DNA from: Chimonanthus salicifolius
Taxonomy: Eukaryota; Streptophyta; Magnoliopsida; Laurales; Calycanthaceae
Length of the DNA: 64,000 nt
Reading direction: 5' to 3'
Assembly: GCA_013350335.1 (NCBI GenBank)
Contig: CM023539.1
Coordinates: 26,715,043 to 26,779,042 of the forward strand
Part shown: one piece after another, positions 1 to 11,008 of the stretch
Layout: each line of letters begins with the position of its first letter
Position numbering within the stretch: the stretch's first letter is position 1
Program-made: the position numbers and the translations under genes
Notes under the pieces: model-generated
Told to the model about the DNA's origin: nothing
Seen by the model: the letters and a program-made list of their open reading frames with translations, nothing else
Database searches by the model: none

Positions 1-1242
1 AAGGGAAATGAATACAATGACTTGGGAGCAATTCCCAGCTACTTTCCTGGATCATTATTTTCCTGAGGAGGAGAAGGAGTGCCAGACTCAAGCCTTTTTA
101 TCTTTGGTACAAGGTACCATATCGGTGGCAGAATACCACCAGGAATTTCTCAGTTTTTCTTGCTATGCATTCTATATGGTGGATACAGAGTATCGAAGGG
201 CATGCAAGTTTGAGAGGGCCTTTGGCCAAGTATTAGGGCCAAAGCAACCATAATCAAGGCAGCTACACTGGCAGAGGTGGTCAGTAGGGCCACTATAGCA
301 GAGCAAGAGATGGTTGAGTTCGTGAGTTTTGACAACCATCTAGCTCAGAGTGGGAGGGGTACATTTCAGCACAACAAGAAGTTTCGACCGAACTTTAGCA
401 GACTTTCACCATCCACTAGGTCAATGGGGGGCTTTCGTCCCAATCATCCCTCCCTATCAGCATCAGTTACTCAGGTTCCCCGAGGGGTGAACAACTGCTT
501 CCATTGTGACGAGTCGGGTCACTTCAAGAGGGAATACCCGCAGCTCAGCAGACCCTCTTATTCCAGAGGTTCATTTCGTCCACCAGCTAGGCCAGCTAAT
601 TCACGAGGAGGCAGGACATATGATCAGGCAGGACGGGCTCCTAACCCTACCGGATCTGGACGGTTATTTACTCTAGCTCCTCCAACAATAGTGGATCACT
701 CTGTGATTCAAGGTATGGATGTAGTCAGTAGTTCCTATGCCTTTGCTTTATTTGACTCTGGAGCATCCCACTCTTTCATATCTGCTGCATTTATAACTGC
801 TACTAGTACATTGGTACAAAAATTGTCCACATCACTCACCATTGTATCCCCCATCGGAGACACATCATTGGGGCATATATGCACAGCAGTGAATACTGAA
901 CTTGCTGGACTCAGATTTGAGTTCAATTATTTGGTACTCACTATGACCGAGTGCGATATAATCTTTGGCATGGACTGGTTGGCTAGCTTTCAGGCCAACA
1001 TTGACTGCTATCGCTGTAGGGTGACATTTTGGTCACCCAAGGGAAAACAACATGTGGTGCGAACTGACAAACAAAGCATACTGCATGAAGGGTTGAATCA
1101 TCTGGTATTGAACAGTATCAGAATCAACAAGGCACAGGTGGCTGAACTTTCGGCAATAGTAAAGGACTATGCAGATGTATTTCCAAAAGAACTCCCTAGC
1201 TTGCCTCCCATGAGGGAGATTAGTTTTGAAATCAAGTTGTAG
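1..1242 (+). pseudogene. gag: A1 gag-protease remnant of a Ty3/gypsy element
   Basis: Decayed Gag and protease of a + strand Ty3/gypsy retrotransposon; the 5' end lies outside the window. The first frame (8-253) has the Gag core (TWEQFPATFLDHYFPEEEK, then FYMVDTEYRRACKFE). Comparison with the homologous A2 Gag shows a one-base shift near 215-225, after which the reading continues in the 277-1242 frame. That frame has a zinc knuckle CFHCDESGHFKREY in which the last Cys is replaced by Tyr, a basic Ser/Arg/Pro-rich linker, then an aspartic protease with an intact LFDSGASHS active site and the downstream IIFGMDWL. TAG at 1240-1242 ends the frame, and homologous protein continues in the same frame after it. 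Gag would build the cytoplasmic virus-like particle and the protease would cut the polyprotein. Cannot make a working product. Confidence 0.93.
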
Positions 1243-1257
1243 CCTGGCACTTCACCT

Positions 1258-2502
1258 GTGTCATTACCACACTACCGGATGGCACCAGCGGAGATGTCTG
1301 AGTTAAAGAAACAGATTGATGAACTGCTCAGACTCGGGTGCATTCGGAACTTGGGGAGCCCCAGTTTTATTTGTGACGAAGAAGGATGGTTCACTCCGTA
1401 TGTGCGTAGATTATCGAAAACTGAATCAGCTGACGGTCCGGAACAAATACCCTCTACCCAGGATCGTTGATCTATTCGACCAACTGAGGGGTTCCAGCCA
1501 TTTTTCAAATATTGATCTGATGTCTGGATACCATCAAATCAGAGTTAGGGAGCAAGATATAGAGAAGACAGCCTTCAGAATGTGGTATGGACTATATGAG
1601 TTTGTCGTCATGCCGTTTGGACTCACCAATGCACCGGCAGTGTTCATGGATCTGATGAATAGGATCTTCCGCTCTCACTTGGACCAGTTTGTCATTGTAT
1701 TTATTAATGACATCTTGATCTATTCCAAAACTCAGGAAGAACATGCTGAACACCTGAGGATAATTCTGGACACATTGAGGAAGAACAAATTATATGCTAA
1801 AGCCAGCAAGTGTGAATTCTGGCTACCTAAGGTTAACTTCTTGGGGCATGTTATATTAGCAGAAGGTATAGCCGTGGACCCGACTAAGGTGATGGCAGTG
1901 AGTGAATGGAAAGCACAAAAGAATGTAACCGAGATCCGCAGCTTGTTGGGATTCGTTGGTTATTATAGGAAGTTTATTATGGACTTCTCCAAGATTGCAT
2001 CTCCCCTGATCCGACTCACTCAGAAAGGAGTCAAATTTGAGTGGTCAGACGTGTGTCACTTGAGATTTGAAGAGCTGAAGAAGAGACTTACAACTATACC
2101 TATCTTAATTTTGCTAAAAGGGGCAAGGGTTATGGAGTACAATGTGATGCTTCAGGAGAAGGACTCGGGTGTGTCCTCAGTCAAACTCATCGTGTGGTGG
2201 CTTATGGATCAAGACAGTTAAAAATTCATGAACGCCTTTATCCCACGCATGATCTGGAACTGGCTGCAGTGGTCTTCACTCACAAAAGCTGGAGACATTA
2301 TTTATATGGCGAGAAGTTTGAAGTGTTTTCTGATCATAAGAGCTTGAAATACTTGTTTGATCAGAAAGAGCTCAATCTGAGGCAACGCAGATGGATGGAA
2401 TATCTGCAAGATTATGAGTTCGTACTTCGTTATCACCCTGGCAAGGCGAACAAGGTGGCGATGCCCTCAGCCATATATCACATGCATCAGTGGCATGTTT
2501 GA
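1258..2502 (+). pseudogene. pol: A1 reverse transcriptase-RNase H remnant
   Basis: Continuation of the A1 polyprotein. 1258-1350 opens with the linker before RT ([20 protein letters not shown]). A small deletion near 1349, relative to A2, shifts the frame to that of 1316-2221, which carries the RT core: [42 protein letters not shown] and the catalytic box. The box reads FINDILIYS where A2 has FIDDILIYS, so the first catalytic Asp is Asn and the enzyme would be dead even without the frameshifts. Another shift near 2115 breaks the start of RNase H. Its remainder is readable at 2194-2455 ([37 protein letters not shown]), and a further deletion near 2460 breaks the RNase H/integrase linker. Domain identity is certain. 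Confidence 0.93.
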
Positions 2503-3410
2503 TAAGGACAGAATGGGAGATGCTGAATACCATTCGAGAGTTCAATTTATATATCAATAACCATGGGAGTATGTACAACTCGATCATACGGTCCAACATG
2601 GTTACCAAGATTGAACAGGAACAGCGGACAGACGCGGAAGTAGAGGAGATATGGGCCAAGATGTGTACTGGTGAAGTCATACCGGAATGGGAGTTACGAC
2701 CAGGACAGGGTCTTGTATTCTGAAGAAGGATATATGTGCCTAAGAGCTGCAGAAAAGAGTTACTGATTGAGGTACATCAGACCAAACTTTCAATTCATCC
2801 GGGTAGCACCAAGATGTATCACGACCTGAAGAGACATTATTGGTGGCACGGACTCAAAAGGGATGCGGCAGAATTTGTGGCTCATTGATTAACGTGTCAG
2901 CAGGTTAAAACGAAACATCATAAGCCACCAGGGCTACTCAAAACCTTACCAGTGCCGGAGTGGAACTGGGAACACATTTCCATGGATTTTGTGACAGGGT
3001 TGCCAAGGTAGACCGACTGACCAGTCTGCAGATTTCATTCCTAGTAAGATGATAGACTTATCTGAGATGTTGAGACAGCGGTATATCAAGGATATCATCC
3101 GATTACATGGTATTCCCCGGACTATAGTGTCCGACAGAGATGGCCGATTCACAGGCAGAGTATGGCAAAGTATGCAGTCGGCCATGGGAATAGATTTACT
3201 GACAAGTACATCATTCCATCCACAGACTGATGCATAGTCTAAAAGGACAATACAAACGTTGGAGGATATGCTGAGAGCATGTATGCTAGATTTCAAGGGT
3301 AGATGGGAGGATCACTTGTCGTTAGTAGAATTCTCATACAACAACAGTTACCAGGCAAGCCTCCAGATGGCTCCATTTGAGGCTTTATATGGTAGGCCAT
3401 GTAGATCACC
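2503..3410 (+). pseudogene. pol: A1 integrase remnant, cut off by a deletion into the LTR
   Basis: Integrase of A1. The N-terminal zinc-finger region is readable (KLSIHPGSTKMYHDLKRHYWW), but an in-frame TGA at 2887-2889 falls just before the LTC of the Cys pair. The catalytic core follows: [11 protein letters not shown] supplies the first Asp, and HGIPRTIVSDRDGRFTG the second. Between them about 25 residues present in A2 are lost or scrambled near 3010-3045, and a TAG interrupts the stretch leading to the Glu ([14 protein letters not shown]). The protein stops matching at CRSP (about 3410), where the sequence changes directly into the interior of an LTR. The integrase C-terminus, chromodomain tail, polypurine tract and about 240 bases of the LTR start are therefore missing. 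Confidence 0.9.
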
Positions 3411-3728
3411 AAGTGAGTCCAAGTTTAATTTATGTTGGGCTGAATTAAAATGGAAAGACAATCAAGTGAGTGAGTTGGTTTTGAAGTGATTAGTTAAATG
3501 AGTGAGTTGATTTGAAATGATTTAAATCAAAGTCGTGGGTTAAATTAAAAGTGAGTGAAGTGTGAAGGTGAAGGATTGTTGTTTCAAACACCAAATCAAG
3601 GGGTACACGTTGGCATGGGAGTTTCATCTCAAAGATGAAACCCCCACATGGAGAAGTAATGGAGAGGTGAGGAGTGGTGGTTCATTTCAAATTCAAAACT
3701 TCAAGGGCACACGTTGGAGGGGGGGAAA

Positions 3729-3748
3729 GTTTCATCTTAAGATGAAAC
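3729..3748. repeat. Perfect 20-base palindrome GTTTCATCTTAAGATGAAAC
   Basis: Best of three related hairpins in the A1 LTR (others at 3621-3641 and 3832-3852), each followed by a run of Cs then CA. The same type recurs in the A2 LTRs (6912-6942, 7011-7040, 7163-7190 and the equivalents near 15684, 15785 and 15938) in a degenerate form. Function unknown. Confidence 0.85.
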
Positions 3749-4294
3749 CCCCACATAAAGCATTAATGAGAGGAGGAAGATAGGGGGAGGCTACACCAAG
3801 GCAACCTTTGGTGGCCGTTGGAGCCTTGGGAGTTTCATCTCATGGATGAAACCCCCAAGGGAAGCATTAAAGAGGGAAGCATTAAGGAATGGGAGTTACA
3901 CATTGGGAGGACCAAAGTCATCACCTTTGGGCCGACCCTAGTAATCAAGGAAGAGGCTAATTTTTCAATTCTCTCTCTCCCTCTTGGCTGATATCTTTCC
4001 CTCAAAACATTTATTGGTGGACTAGCACTCTAGGAGAAAGAAGACCAAACACTTAGAAAATTTTATCATGTTCTCTCCCTCCCTCTCAAGGCTGATTTTC
4101 CTCTCAAGACCAAAAAGGACTTCGAATAATTTGATCTCAAGCTTCTCTCTCTCAATTCTATCACTAGGCCGAACCACTCCAAGGGGTTTTCAGCAAGGTC
4201 AGTCTCGGCTAAAGATCAAGAAGGGAGGAAGGAGAGGCTGAGGAAGGAAAGGAGCAAGAAGGAGTGAAAGAAAACTGGAGGAGACGCGGAATCG

Positions 4295-4300
4295 GTAAGT
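4295..4300 (+). other. Candidate splice donor GTAAGT in the A1 LTR
   Basis: GTAAGT follows a conserved GGAGGAGACGCGGAATCG. The same arrangement (GGAGGAGTCGTCGG then GTAAG) recurs in other LTR families at 29289, 42656 and 62929, always just before a hairpin cluster. At 26312 the GT is GC, and in B3 (- strand, near 51650) it is AT. It fits a 5' splice site of a leader intron; no transcript evidence is available. Confidence 0.4.
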
Positions 4301-4357
4301 GCTCGATAAATTGCAAACAATAAGAAAAAAAATGGTCAAGGACATGGTTCGGCCATT

Positions 4358-4362
4358 GCATG
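4358..4362. repeat. Target-site duplication GCATG (left of A2)
   Basis: Five bases directly left of the A2 terminus, identical to 16948-16952 on its right. Removing A2 restores an intact GGTTCGGCCAT-TGC-ATGGCCGAACC hairpin. Confidence 0.95.
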
Positions 4363-7300
4363 TGTAACACCCCGCCCTTTCCACTCTAATAATCAGATTT
4401 TTTTTTTTAAATATAATAATCAACCAAGTGATCGGGGCAGAGTGTCACGACGTGAGTTAAGTTCGGACTTCTAAAATCCGACCCTTAACTGGCCAAGCCC
4501 ATGTGCGTATGGACTAAATCCATAAAAATCGATCCACACATGATACTAATAGAATTGCGGAAAATACTTAAATCTAAACTAACTGATGGCTATAATGGAA
4601 CCTATGACTACTCCAATTTCCATTCTTAGATAGCAAAGTACTTAATCATAATCTCCAAAAATTACTAGCAATCTTAACTAATCGTTCAATCAAACCATCC
4701 AAAATAAATCAAACCATAGCATCTACTTAACTACTTATTACATGCCAACACATCTAATTACCAAATTACATTGTCCAAATAACAAGTCCATAAATAGTCC
4801 ATTCAAAGTCCATTTAAATCATTCAAACCGTCCAAGCTTCTTTGCTTGGTCCCCTTCTCGATCCTCATTCTGTCTTTCCTGCATCATCCACTAAGGGTAG
4901 AGATAGGGCGTTAGATCAACGCGCCCAATAGTGTTTCCGAATAGGGCTACAACAAGGTTAGTATCAAACATGCAAATAATATAATAATACATGTGTCAAA
5001 ATTCCATAAAAACATGCTATGTATGAAATGAACATGTAATGAGTCCCACCCATCACCATTCTACATAGCCTCCTCTTGACGGGATTCTCATCGTCAAGGT
5101 ACCCCACAATGGTCTTTCGGATGCCCCGACAGAGTGTGGCCTCCGGATTCCTCTTGATGGGATTCTAATCATCAAGGTACCCCACAGTGGTCTTTCGGAC
5201 GCTCCGACGGAGTGTGGCCTCCGGTTACAACACCATCATCCCATGCCATGCATGAGATGTCTATGCAAACATGCCATTTGTAAATATAACATTTCATTCA
5301 AATAACTTATTCAAATAAACATAAAACAGCAAATAACATATGTGGTTACAACAAGGTAGGAAACCTACACTATGTTACTTTGTTCGACCCTTCCTTTGAA
5401 CCGTCTTCCGATCACGGCTTGTACACCGTTCTAGAAATCCAAATACCTTATGTACATAGCAGCAAGTTAATCATTTATCTACCTAATTTCCAGCAAAGCT
5501 CAATGTTCCAAGAACCACTTAGTGGGGTTCGGCCATAGCCATGGCCGAACCTCACCCATTAAAACTTTGGTCACCCTTATTTATCTAAACCATTTTGATT
5601 AACCCAAAACTCCCAAATGAACCTTGGTAGGGTTCGGCCATACTGTTTGGCCGAACCTTACCATCTTGGGTTTTCGCTCACATGTCCATTCCTATGATCT
5701 TTTCATCTTGGATCATTTCATCATAATTACCATCATGCCATTTAGCTTAGCCTTTGGTTTAATTTATCTTAAACAAAGTCCATCACCAAACCATTTTAGT
5801 GGGGTTCGGCCATACACATGGCCAAACCTCACCACTTAGTTTTTGATCTTTTAAATCCTTCACTCATTCATACAAATTAATCACTAAGTCCATCAATCAT
5901 CAATAGTGGGGTTCGGCCATACTACATGGCCAAACCTCACCAATCTAATTTTTGTTCCTCTTTCCATCATCTATGATGGCTGATTATATACCTATACTAA
6001 GTCCATATACAAACCTATCTTATTCTTAAATCAAAGCACATAATAATTGCATAATTTCCATCCTACACTTGATCCAATTATCCATCAAAAACAGTTCATG
6101 GGGTTCGGCCATACACATGGCCGAACCCTATGGTTCTCTTAATGAAAACCCTCCAATATTTATCTATGATGTTGATCAGTAAATTTACCATAATATTGAC
6201 ATGGTTCAGCCATGTCATAGCTACTCCAAAACAGTAAGCTTATCTACCTTTTAAATCCTTTAAAACCTCCATTTCATAATATGGATTTTGTCTCTCATAC
6301 ACCATAAAAATCACCAAGTTTTCCCATGGGGTTCGGCCATCCAAAGGAGCCGAACTCTATGGTCCATATTTTACCATTTTTAAACATCATAATCCTATAT
6401 CTAAACCATTGATGGGTCTGGCCATACGATGGCCAGATCTCATTCCCTTAACCAACTTTTATTTATCAATGGCTCAAAGTGCAACTTACCAATACCGCGT
6501 CTCCTTCGGTTCTTTGACTCCTTCCTTGGTCCTTTACTTCCCTTTCCTCTCCTTCTTTCTTCTTGTTCTTTTGGCTGAGACAAACAACCTCCTTGGAATA
6601 CTTCAGCCAGATGATATGAATTTGAGAGAGAAAATGAGAGAGAAAGAAAGAGAACTTTGGCCTTGGATGAATGTGCTAAACCTTGATGCCAAAACCCTTT
6701 GGCTGAACTTGTCTTGATGAAAAGAGATCAATCCAAGGACTGATTAAGCAACCAGCTGCTGGTTTTGGTTTTGAAAGATGAAAACCATCCAAGGAAGAGA
6801 GAGAGATATCCAATTCTTGATTCCAAATGGGGTGATCGGCCAAAGAGATGGGTTTTGATTAAACCCATGTGTAACTCCCATTGTCTTAACCCAAATTCTT
6901 TTATGTTACTTGGGGGTTTCATCTATGAAATGAAACCTATCCAAGCTCTCAACGTCTCCCATGGATGGTGTTTCTGTAACCTCCCCTTTCCTTAAGGCCT
7001 CATATGGGGGTTTCATTTTGAGATGAAACTCCCATGTGCTGCACCGTCCCTCCATTGGTTGCCTCTTTGTTTTGGCTTGTGTAACAACCACCTCTCTAAT
7101 GTGTAACTCCAAAAAATAGCAGCTCCATTCAGCTCCATTTGATCCTCATCAACGTCCCAATTGGGAGTTTCATCATTGAAATGAAACTCCCCTCCTCCAA
7201 GTGTGAACACACTTTGTAACTCCCATTGGTTTAATATCTATTTTGAAGTTTCAACTTTTAAATAAAACTCTCCATGTTCCAACGACTAGTCCCTTGGTTA

Positions 7301-8178
7301 ACCTTGTATTTGTAACTCTCAAACAGCCATTGTTTTAGCTTAAGTAATCACTACCTCTCCATTTGGAGCTTCATGCATAAGCCACAATCCCCATGCTCCC
7401 AACGTTGTAGCCTATACTTTTGAATTTGAAATGCCATAATCTATTATGTGTAACTCCACCAAACAGCAACTCCATTTATTCTCCATCCTTGGAGTTACAT
7501 GCATGAACTATCAATCCATTTATTGGCTGTCCTTTGAAGACTCAAGCATGGTATAAACCCTATACCATCTCCAACGTGCATATTGATTTGAAATTCAACT
7601 CTCACCCAAGTAACTCCCATGTAACGCCATTTCATTCTTCACTTGAGTGGGAGTTACATGCATATAAAGCTTCCCATGCAGCCAACGTTTCTTATTTTAT
7701 TAATTGGAAGTTAAAACACTATATTCTCATTCACACACCTCACCTATTTGAAATAATATTCCATCCAATTTATTTAATTAACTTCCCAACTCAACTCATT
7801 AATTTTAATGCAACTCAACCCATAAATTCAACTCAACTATTACCCATCATTTAATTTATCTCAATCCCACTCAAACATTAACTAAACTTAACCCAATTAA
7901 GTTTTGAACTCACAAATTGATTAATCATATCCACCTCGACCCATTGGGTCCAATTTGACCATTTTGACCCATTTAACAAAATTTGACCCAATTACCAATC
8001 TTGACCCGTTTGAGTACATCTCATCCATTTATTTGTCTTGTGAACAAAACTACCATCCTTTGGGTCTTGATTGAACCATTGACCCAATTAAATTCAAATC
8101 AAATATATCACAATGGCAATTCCATAAATATGGATAAATTCATGTAAATTGTTATCTTTGAAATTCCAGGGTGTCACA
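4363..8178 (-). repeat. A2 3' LTR (left)
   Basis: 3816-base LTR. Read on the + strand it opens with TGTAACACCCCGCCC, then the conserved tail block (GTTAAGTTCGGACTTC, CTTAACTGGCCAAGCCC), a GGGCGTTAGATCAACGCGCCC hairpin-like segment near 4907, two tandem copies of a segment with CCGACGGAGTGTGGCCTCCGG (5080-5225), the hairpin cluster at 5524-6440, CT-rich sequence at 6500-6560, TTTCAT hairpins at 6910-7190, and an AT-rich end with repeated TTGACCC motifs. Confidence 0.95.
5524..6440. repeat. Hairpin cluster GGTTCGGCCAT...ATGGCCGAACC in the A2 left LTR
   Basis: Seven hairpins start near 5526, 5630, 5801, 5908, 6101, 6329 and 6414. The arms are conserved while the 3-7 base loops vary (AGCC, ACTGTT, ACAC, ACTAC and so on). 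The spacers are AT-rich and differ. The last copy is the variant TCTGGCCAT-ACG-ATGGCCAGA, in which both arms changed together. Not protein-coding: the short frames across it are accidental. Confidence 0.9.
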
Positions 8179-8183
8179 ATACA

Positions 8184-8195
8184 ATCCTCTTTTTA
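8184..8195 (-). promoter_or_regulatory. A2 polypurine tract
   Basis: On the - strand AAAAAGAGGATTG lies a few bases before the 3' LTR, the expected place for the primer of plus-strand DNA synthesis. The equivalent in D4 is AAAAAGAGGG at about 60578-60588. Confidence 0.7.
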
Positions 8196-8240
8196 CAATT
8201 TTCGTCCCGAAAATCGAACGAAGTAGGATTCCGACATACA

Positions 8241-9511
8241 TTACACAAACAACTCAGGGTGAGCATTTCTCATCTCTGATTCTAATTCCCAAGTGGCTTC
8301 CTCAACCCCATGTCGATCCCATACTACCTTGACGAACTGAATTGCTCGGTTCCGCAACACCCTTTGCTCAGTCTCTATTATTCTGACCGGCTTCTCGATG
8401 TAAGTGGCGTCGCTTTTCACATCTATTTCTTGCACATTCAAAACATGAGACGGATCGGCGTTGTACTTCCTCAGCATCGACACATGGAATACATCATGTA
8501 GAGACACCAATTGCGAAGGAAGTGCCAACTGATAGGCTACATCCCCCATCCTTCTTATAATTGAAAACGGTCCCACATATCTTGGCAACAGTTTTCCTTT
8601 CTTCCCAAATCTCATGTGCCCTTTTCGTGGTGAGACCTTCATGAATACCATATCTCCCACTTCAAATTCGAAAAACCTCCTTCTTTTATCAGCATAGCTC
8701 TTTTGCCAACTCTGTGCATCAATAAATGTTGACGTATCAACTGAATCTGTGCAGTAGTTTCTGCAACTAGCTCGGGTCCAGTCAGCACAGGCTCGCCGAC
8801 CTCGGTCCAGCACACTGGTGACCTGCATGGTCTACCATACAAAGCCTCAAATGGTGCCATCTGCACGCTTGCTTGGTAGCTATTGTTATAAGAAAACTCC
8901 ACCAGTGGCAAATGATCCTCCCATCCACCTTTGAAGTCTAGCATGCACGCCCTCAGCATGTCCTCCAATGTTTGTATTGTCCTTTCCGACTGTCCATCAG
9001 TCTATGGATGGAACGCTATGCTAGTTAGTAGATCAGTCCCCATGTCTAACTGCATACTCTGCCATACCCTGCCGGTGAATCGGCCATCTCTATCAGATAC
9101 GATTGTCCGAGGAATACCATGTAATCTGATGATGTCGTTGATATACCGCCGACCCAATGTCTCAGATGAATCCGACATCTTGATAGGAATAAAATGTGCG
9201 GACTTGGTCAGTCGGTCTACCACGACCCATGTAGCGTCATTGCCCTTTGAGGACCTCGGTAATCCCGTCACAAAGTCCATGGAAATGTGCTCCCATTTCC
9301 ATTCTAGCACTGACAAGGGTTTGAGTAACCCTGGTGGTTTCTGGTGTTCCGTCTTAACTTGGTGACAAGTTAAACAATGAGCCACAAACTCTGCAACATC
9401 CTTCTTGAGTCCATGCCACCAATAATGTCTTTTTAAGTCATGATACATTTTTGTGCTACCCGGATGAATGGAGAGCTTAGTCTGATGTGCCTCTATCAGT
9501 ATTTCTTTTCT
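8241..9511 (-). pseudogene. pol: A2 integrase and chromodomain-like tail, broken
   Basis: C-terminal part of A2 pol, after the TGA at 9512-9514 that replaces the Cys codon seen in A1. The N-terminal zinc finger is complete in sequence (HPGSTKMYHDLKRH ... HCLTCHQVK). The catalytic core has [11 protein letters not shown] (Asp), VSDRDGRFTG (Asp) and, after a TAG at 9002, [17 protein letters not shown] (Glu). A one-base deletion near 8719, seen by comparison with D4, moves the reading into the 8241-8828 frame. This encodes the basic integrase C-terminus ([41 protein letters not shown]) and a chromodomain-like end, EEATWELESEMRNAHPELF. Integrase joins cDNA to the host chromosome in the nucleus, and chromodomains bias where. 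Broken by two stops and one frameshift. Confidence 0.93.
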
Positions 9512-11008
9512 TCAGCTTCTTGGCACATAAATTCTACCTCGGTACATAAGACCCTGTCCTGGTCGTAATTCCCAATCCGGTATAACCTCGCCAGTAGACA
9601 TCTTGGCCCATATCTCTGCCATTTCCAGATCTGCTCGCTGCTCCTGTTCAATCTTTGTAACCATGTTGGATCGTATGATCAAATTGTACATACTCCCATG
9701 GTTTGTGATGTATAGATTTAACTCTCGAATGGTATTTAACATCTCCCATTCGGTCCTGATCAGACATGCCACTGATGCATGAGATATGCGGCTGAGAGCA
9801 TCCACCACCTTGTTAACCTTCCCCGGATGATACCGAAGCGCAAATTCATAATCTGCCAAGTATTCCATCCATCTGTGCTGCCTCAAGTTGAGCTCTTTCT
9901 GATCAAATATATACTTCAAGCTCTTGTGATCTGAAAATACTTCAAACTTCTCACCATATAGATAGTGCCTCCAGCTTTTGAGAGCGAAGACCACCGCACC
10001 TAATTCCAGATCATGTGTGGGGTAGAGGCGCTCATGTATCTTTAGTTGTCTTGAACCATATGCCACCACACGATCACGTTGCATGAGTGAACATCCTAGT
10101 CCCTCTCCTGATGCATCGCATTGTACTTCATAACCTTTGCCTCTTTCCGGCAAAACTAAAATAGGAGTAGTTGTAAGACTCTCTTTCAGCTCCTTAAACC
10201 TCTGATTGCACAACTCTGACCACTCATATTTGACCCCTTTCTGAGTGAGTCGAGTCAATGGAGATGCTATTTTAGAGAAATCCATGATGAACTTCCTATA
10301 ATATCCAGCCAAACCTAGGAAGCTACGGATCTCAGTGACATTCTTCGGTGCTTTCCACTCCCTCACTGCTGCCACCTTTCCCTGATCAACGGCTATGCCA
10401 TCAGCTGTTATAACATGCCCTAAGAATTTGACCTCAGGTAGCCACAATTTGCATTTGCTTGCTTTGGCATACAACTTGTTCTGTCTCAAGGTGTTCAATA
10501 CTATTCGTAGATGCTCAGCATGATCCTCCTGACTCTTGGAATAGATCAGGATATCGTCAATGAACACTATAACAAACTGATCCAGATATGGACGGAAGAT
10601 TCTGTTCATTAAGCCCATGAACACAGCCTGTGCGTTGGTAAGTCCAAAAGGCATGACTACAAATTCAAATAGTCCATACCGTGTCCTGAAAGCTGTCTTT
10701 TCTATATCTTCCTCCCTGACCCGAATTTGATGATAACCGGACATCAGGTCAATCTTGGAAAAGTGACTGGAACCCCTCAACTGATCGAATAAATCATCGA
10801 TCCTAGGTAGAGGATACTTGTTCCGGACAATTAGCTGATTCAACTTCCAGTAGTCCACAAACATTCTGAGTGAACCGTCTTTCTTTTTCACAAACAACAC
10901 TGGAGCTCCCCATGATGATGTGTTGTTCCAAATGCAACCCAGTCTGAGTAGCTCATCAAGCTGCTTCTTCAACTCAGACATTTCTGACTGGTGCTTTGTT
11001 GATGACAA
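9512..11008 (-). pseudogene. pol: A2 reverse transcriptase-RNase H frame (open but detached from gag)
   Basis: A continuous 490-codon reading of RT and RNase H. RT motifs in order: [82 protein letters not shown], and the intact catalytic FIDDILIYS. RNase H follows ([66 protein letters not shown]). Compared with A1, about 44 codons between the protease and RT are deleted near 10985, which puts RT out of frame with gag-protease. The apparent N-terminus in this frame is an accident of that deletion, not a real start. The frame ends in TGA just before the integrase zinc finger. The only RT in the window with its catalytic box intact. Confidence 0.94.

Larger units (their letters stand above)
3411..4362 (+). 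repeat. A1 3' LTR, first part (5'-truncated)
   Basis: Non-coding LTR sequence in + orientation. It begins with the segment that lies about 240 bases inside the related A3 LTR (compare 25678-25730). It holds three near-perfect hairpins built on TTTCAT/ATGAAA (3621-3641, 3729-3748, 3832-3852) and CT-rich tracts at 3970-4160. A purine-rich stretch then leads to GGAGGAGACGCGGAATCG followed by GTAAGT at 4295. It ends inside a GGTTCGGCCAT hairpin, where A2 inserted; the other half resumes at 16948. Confidence 0.85.
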
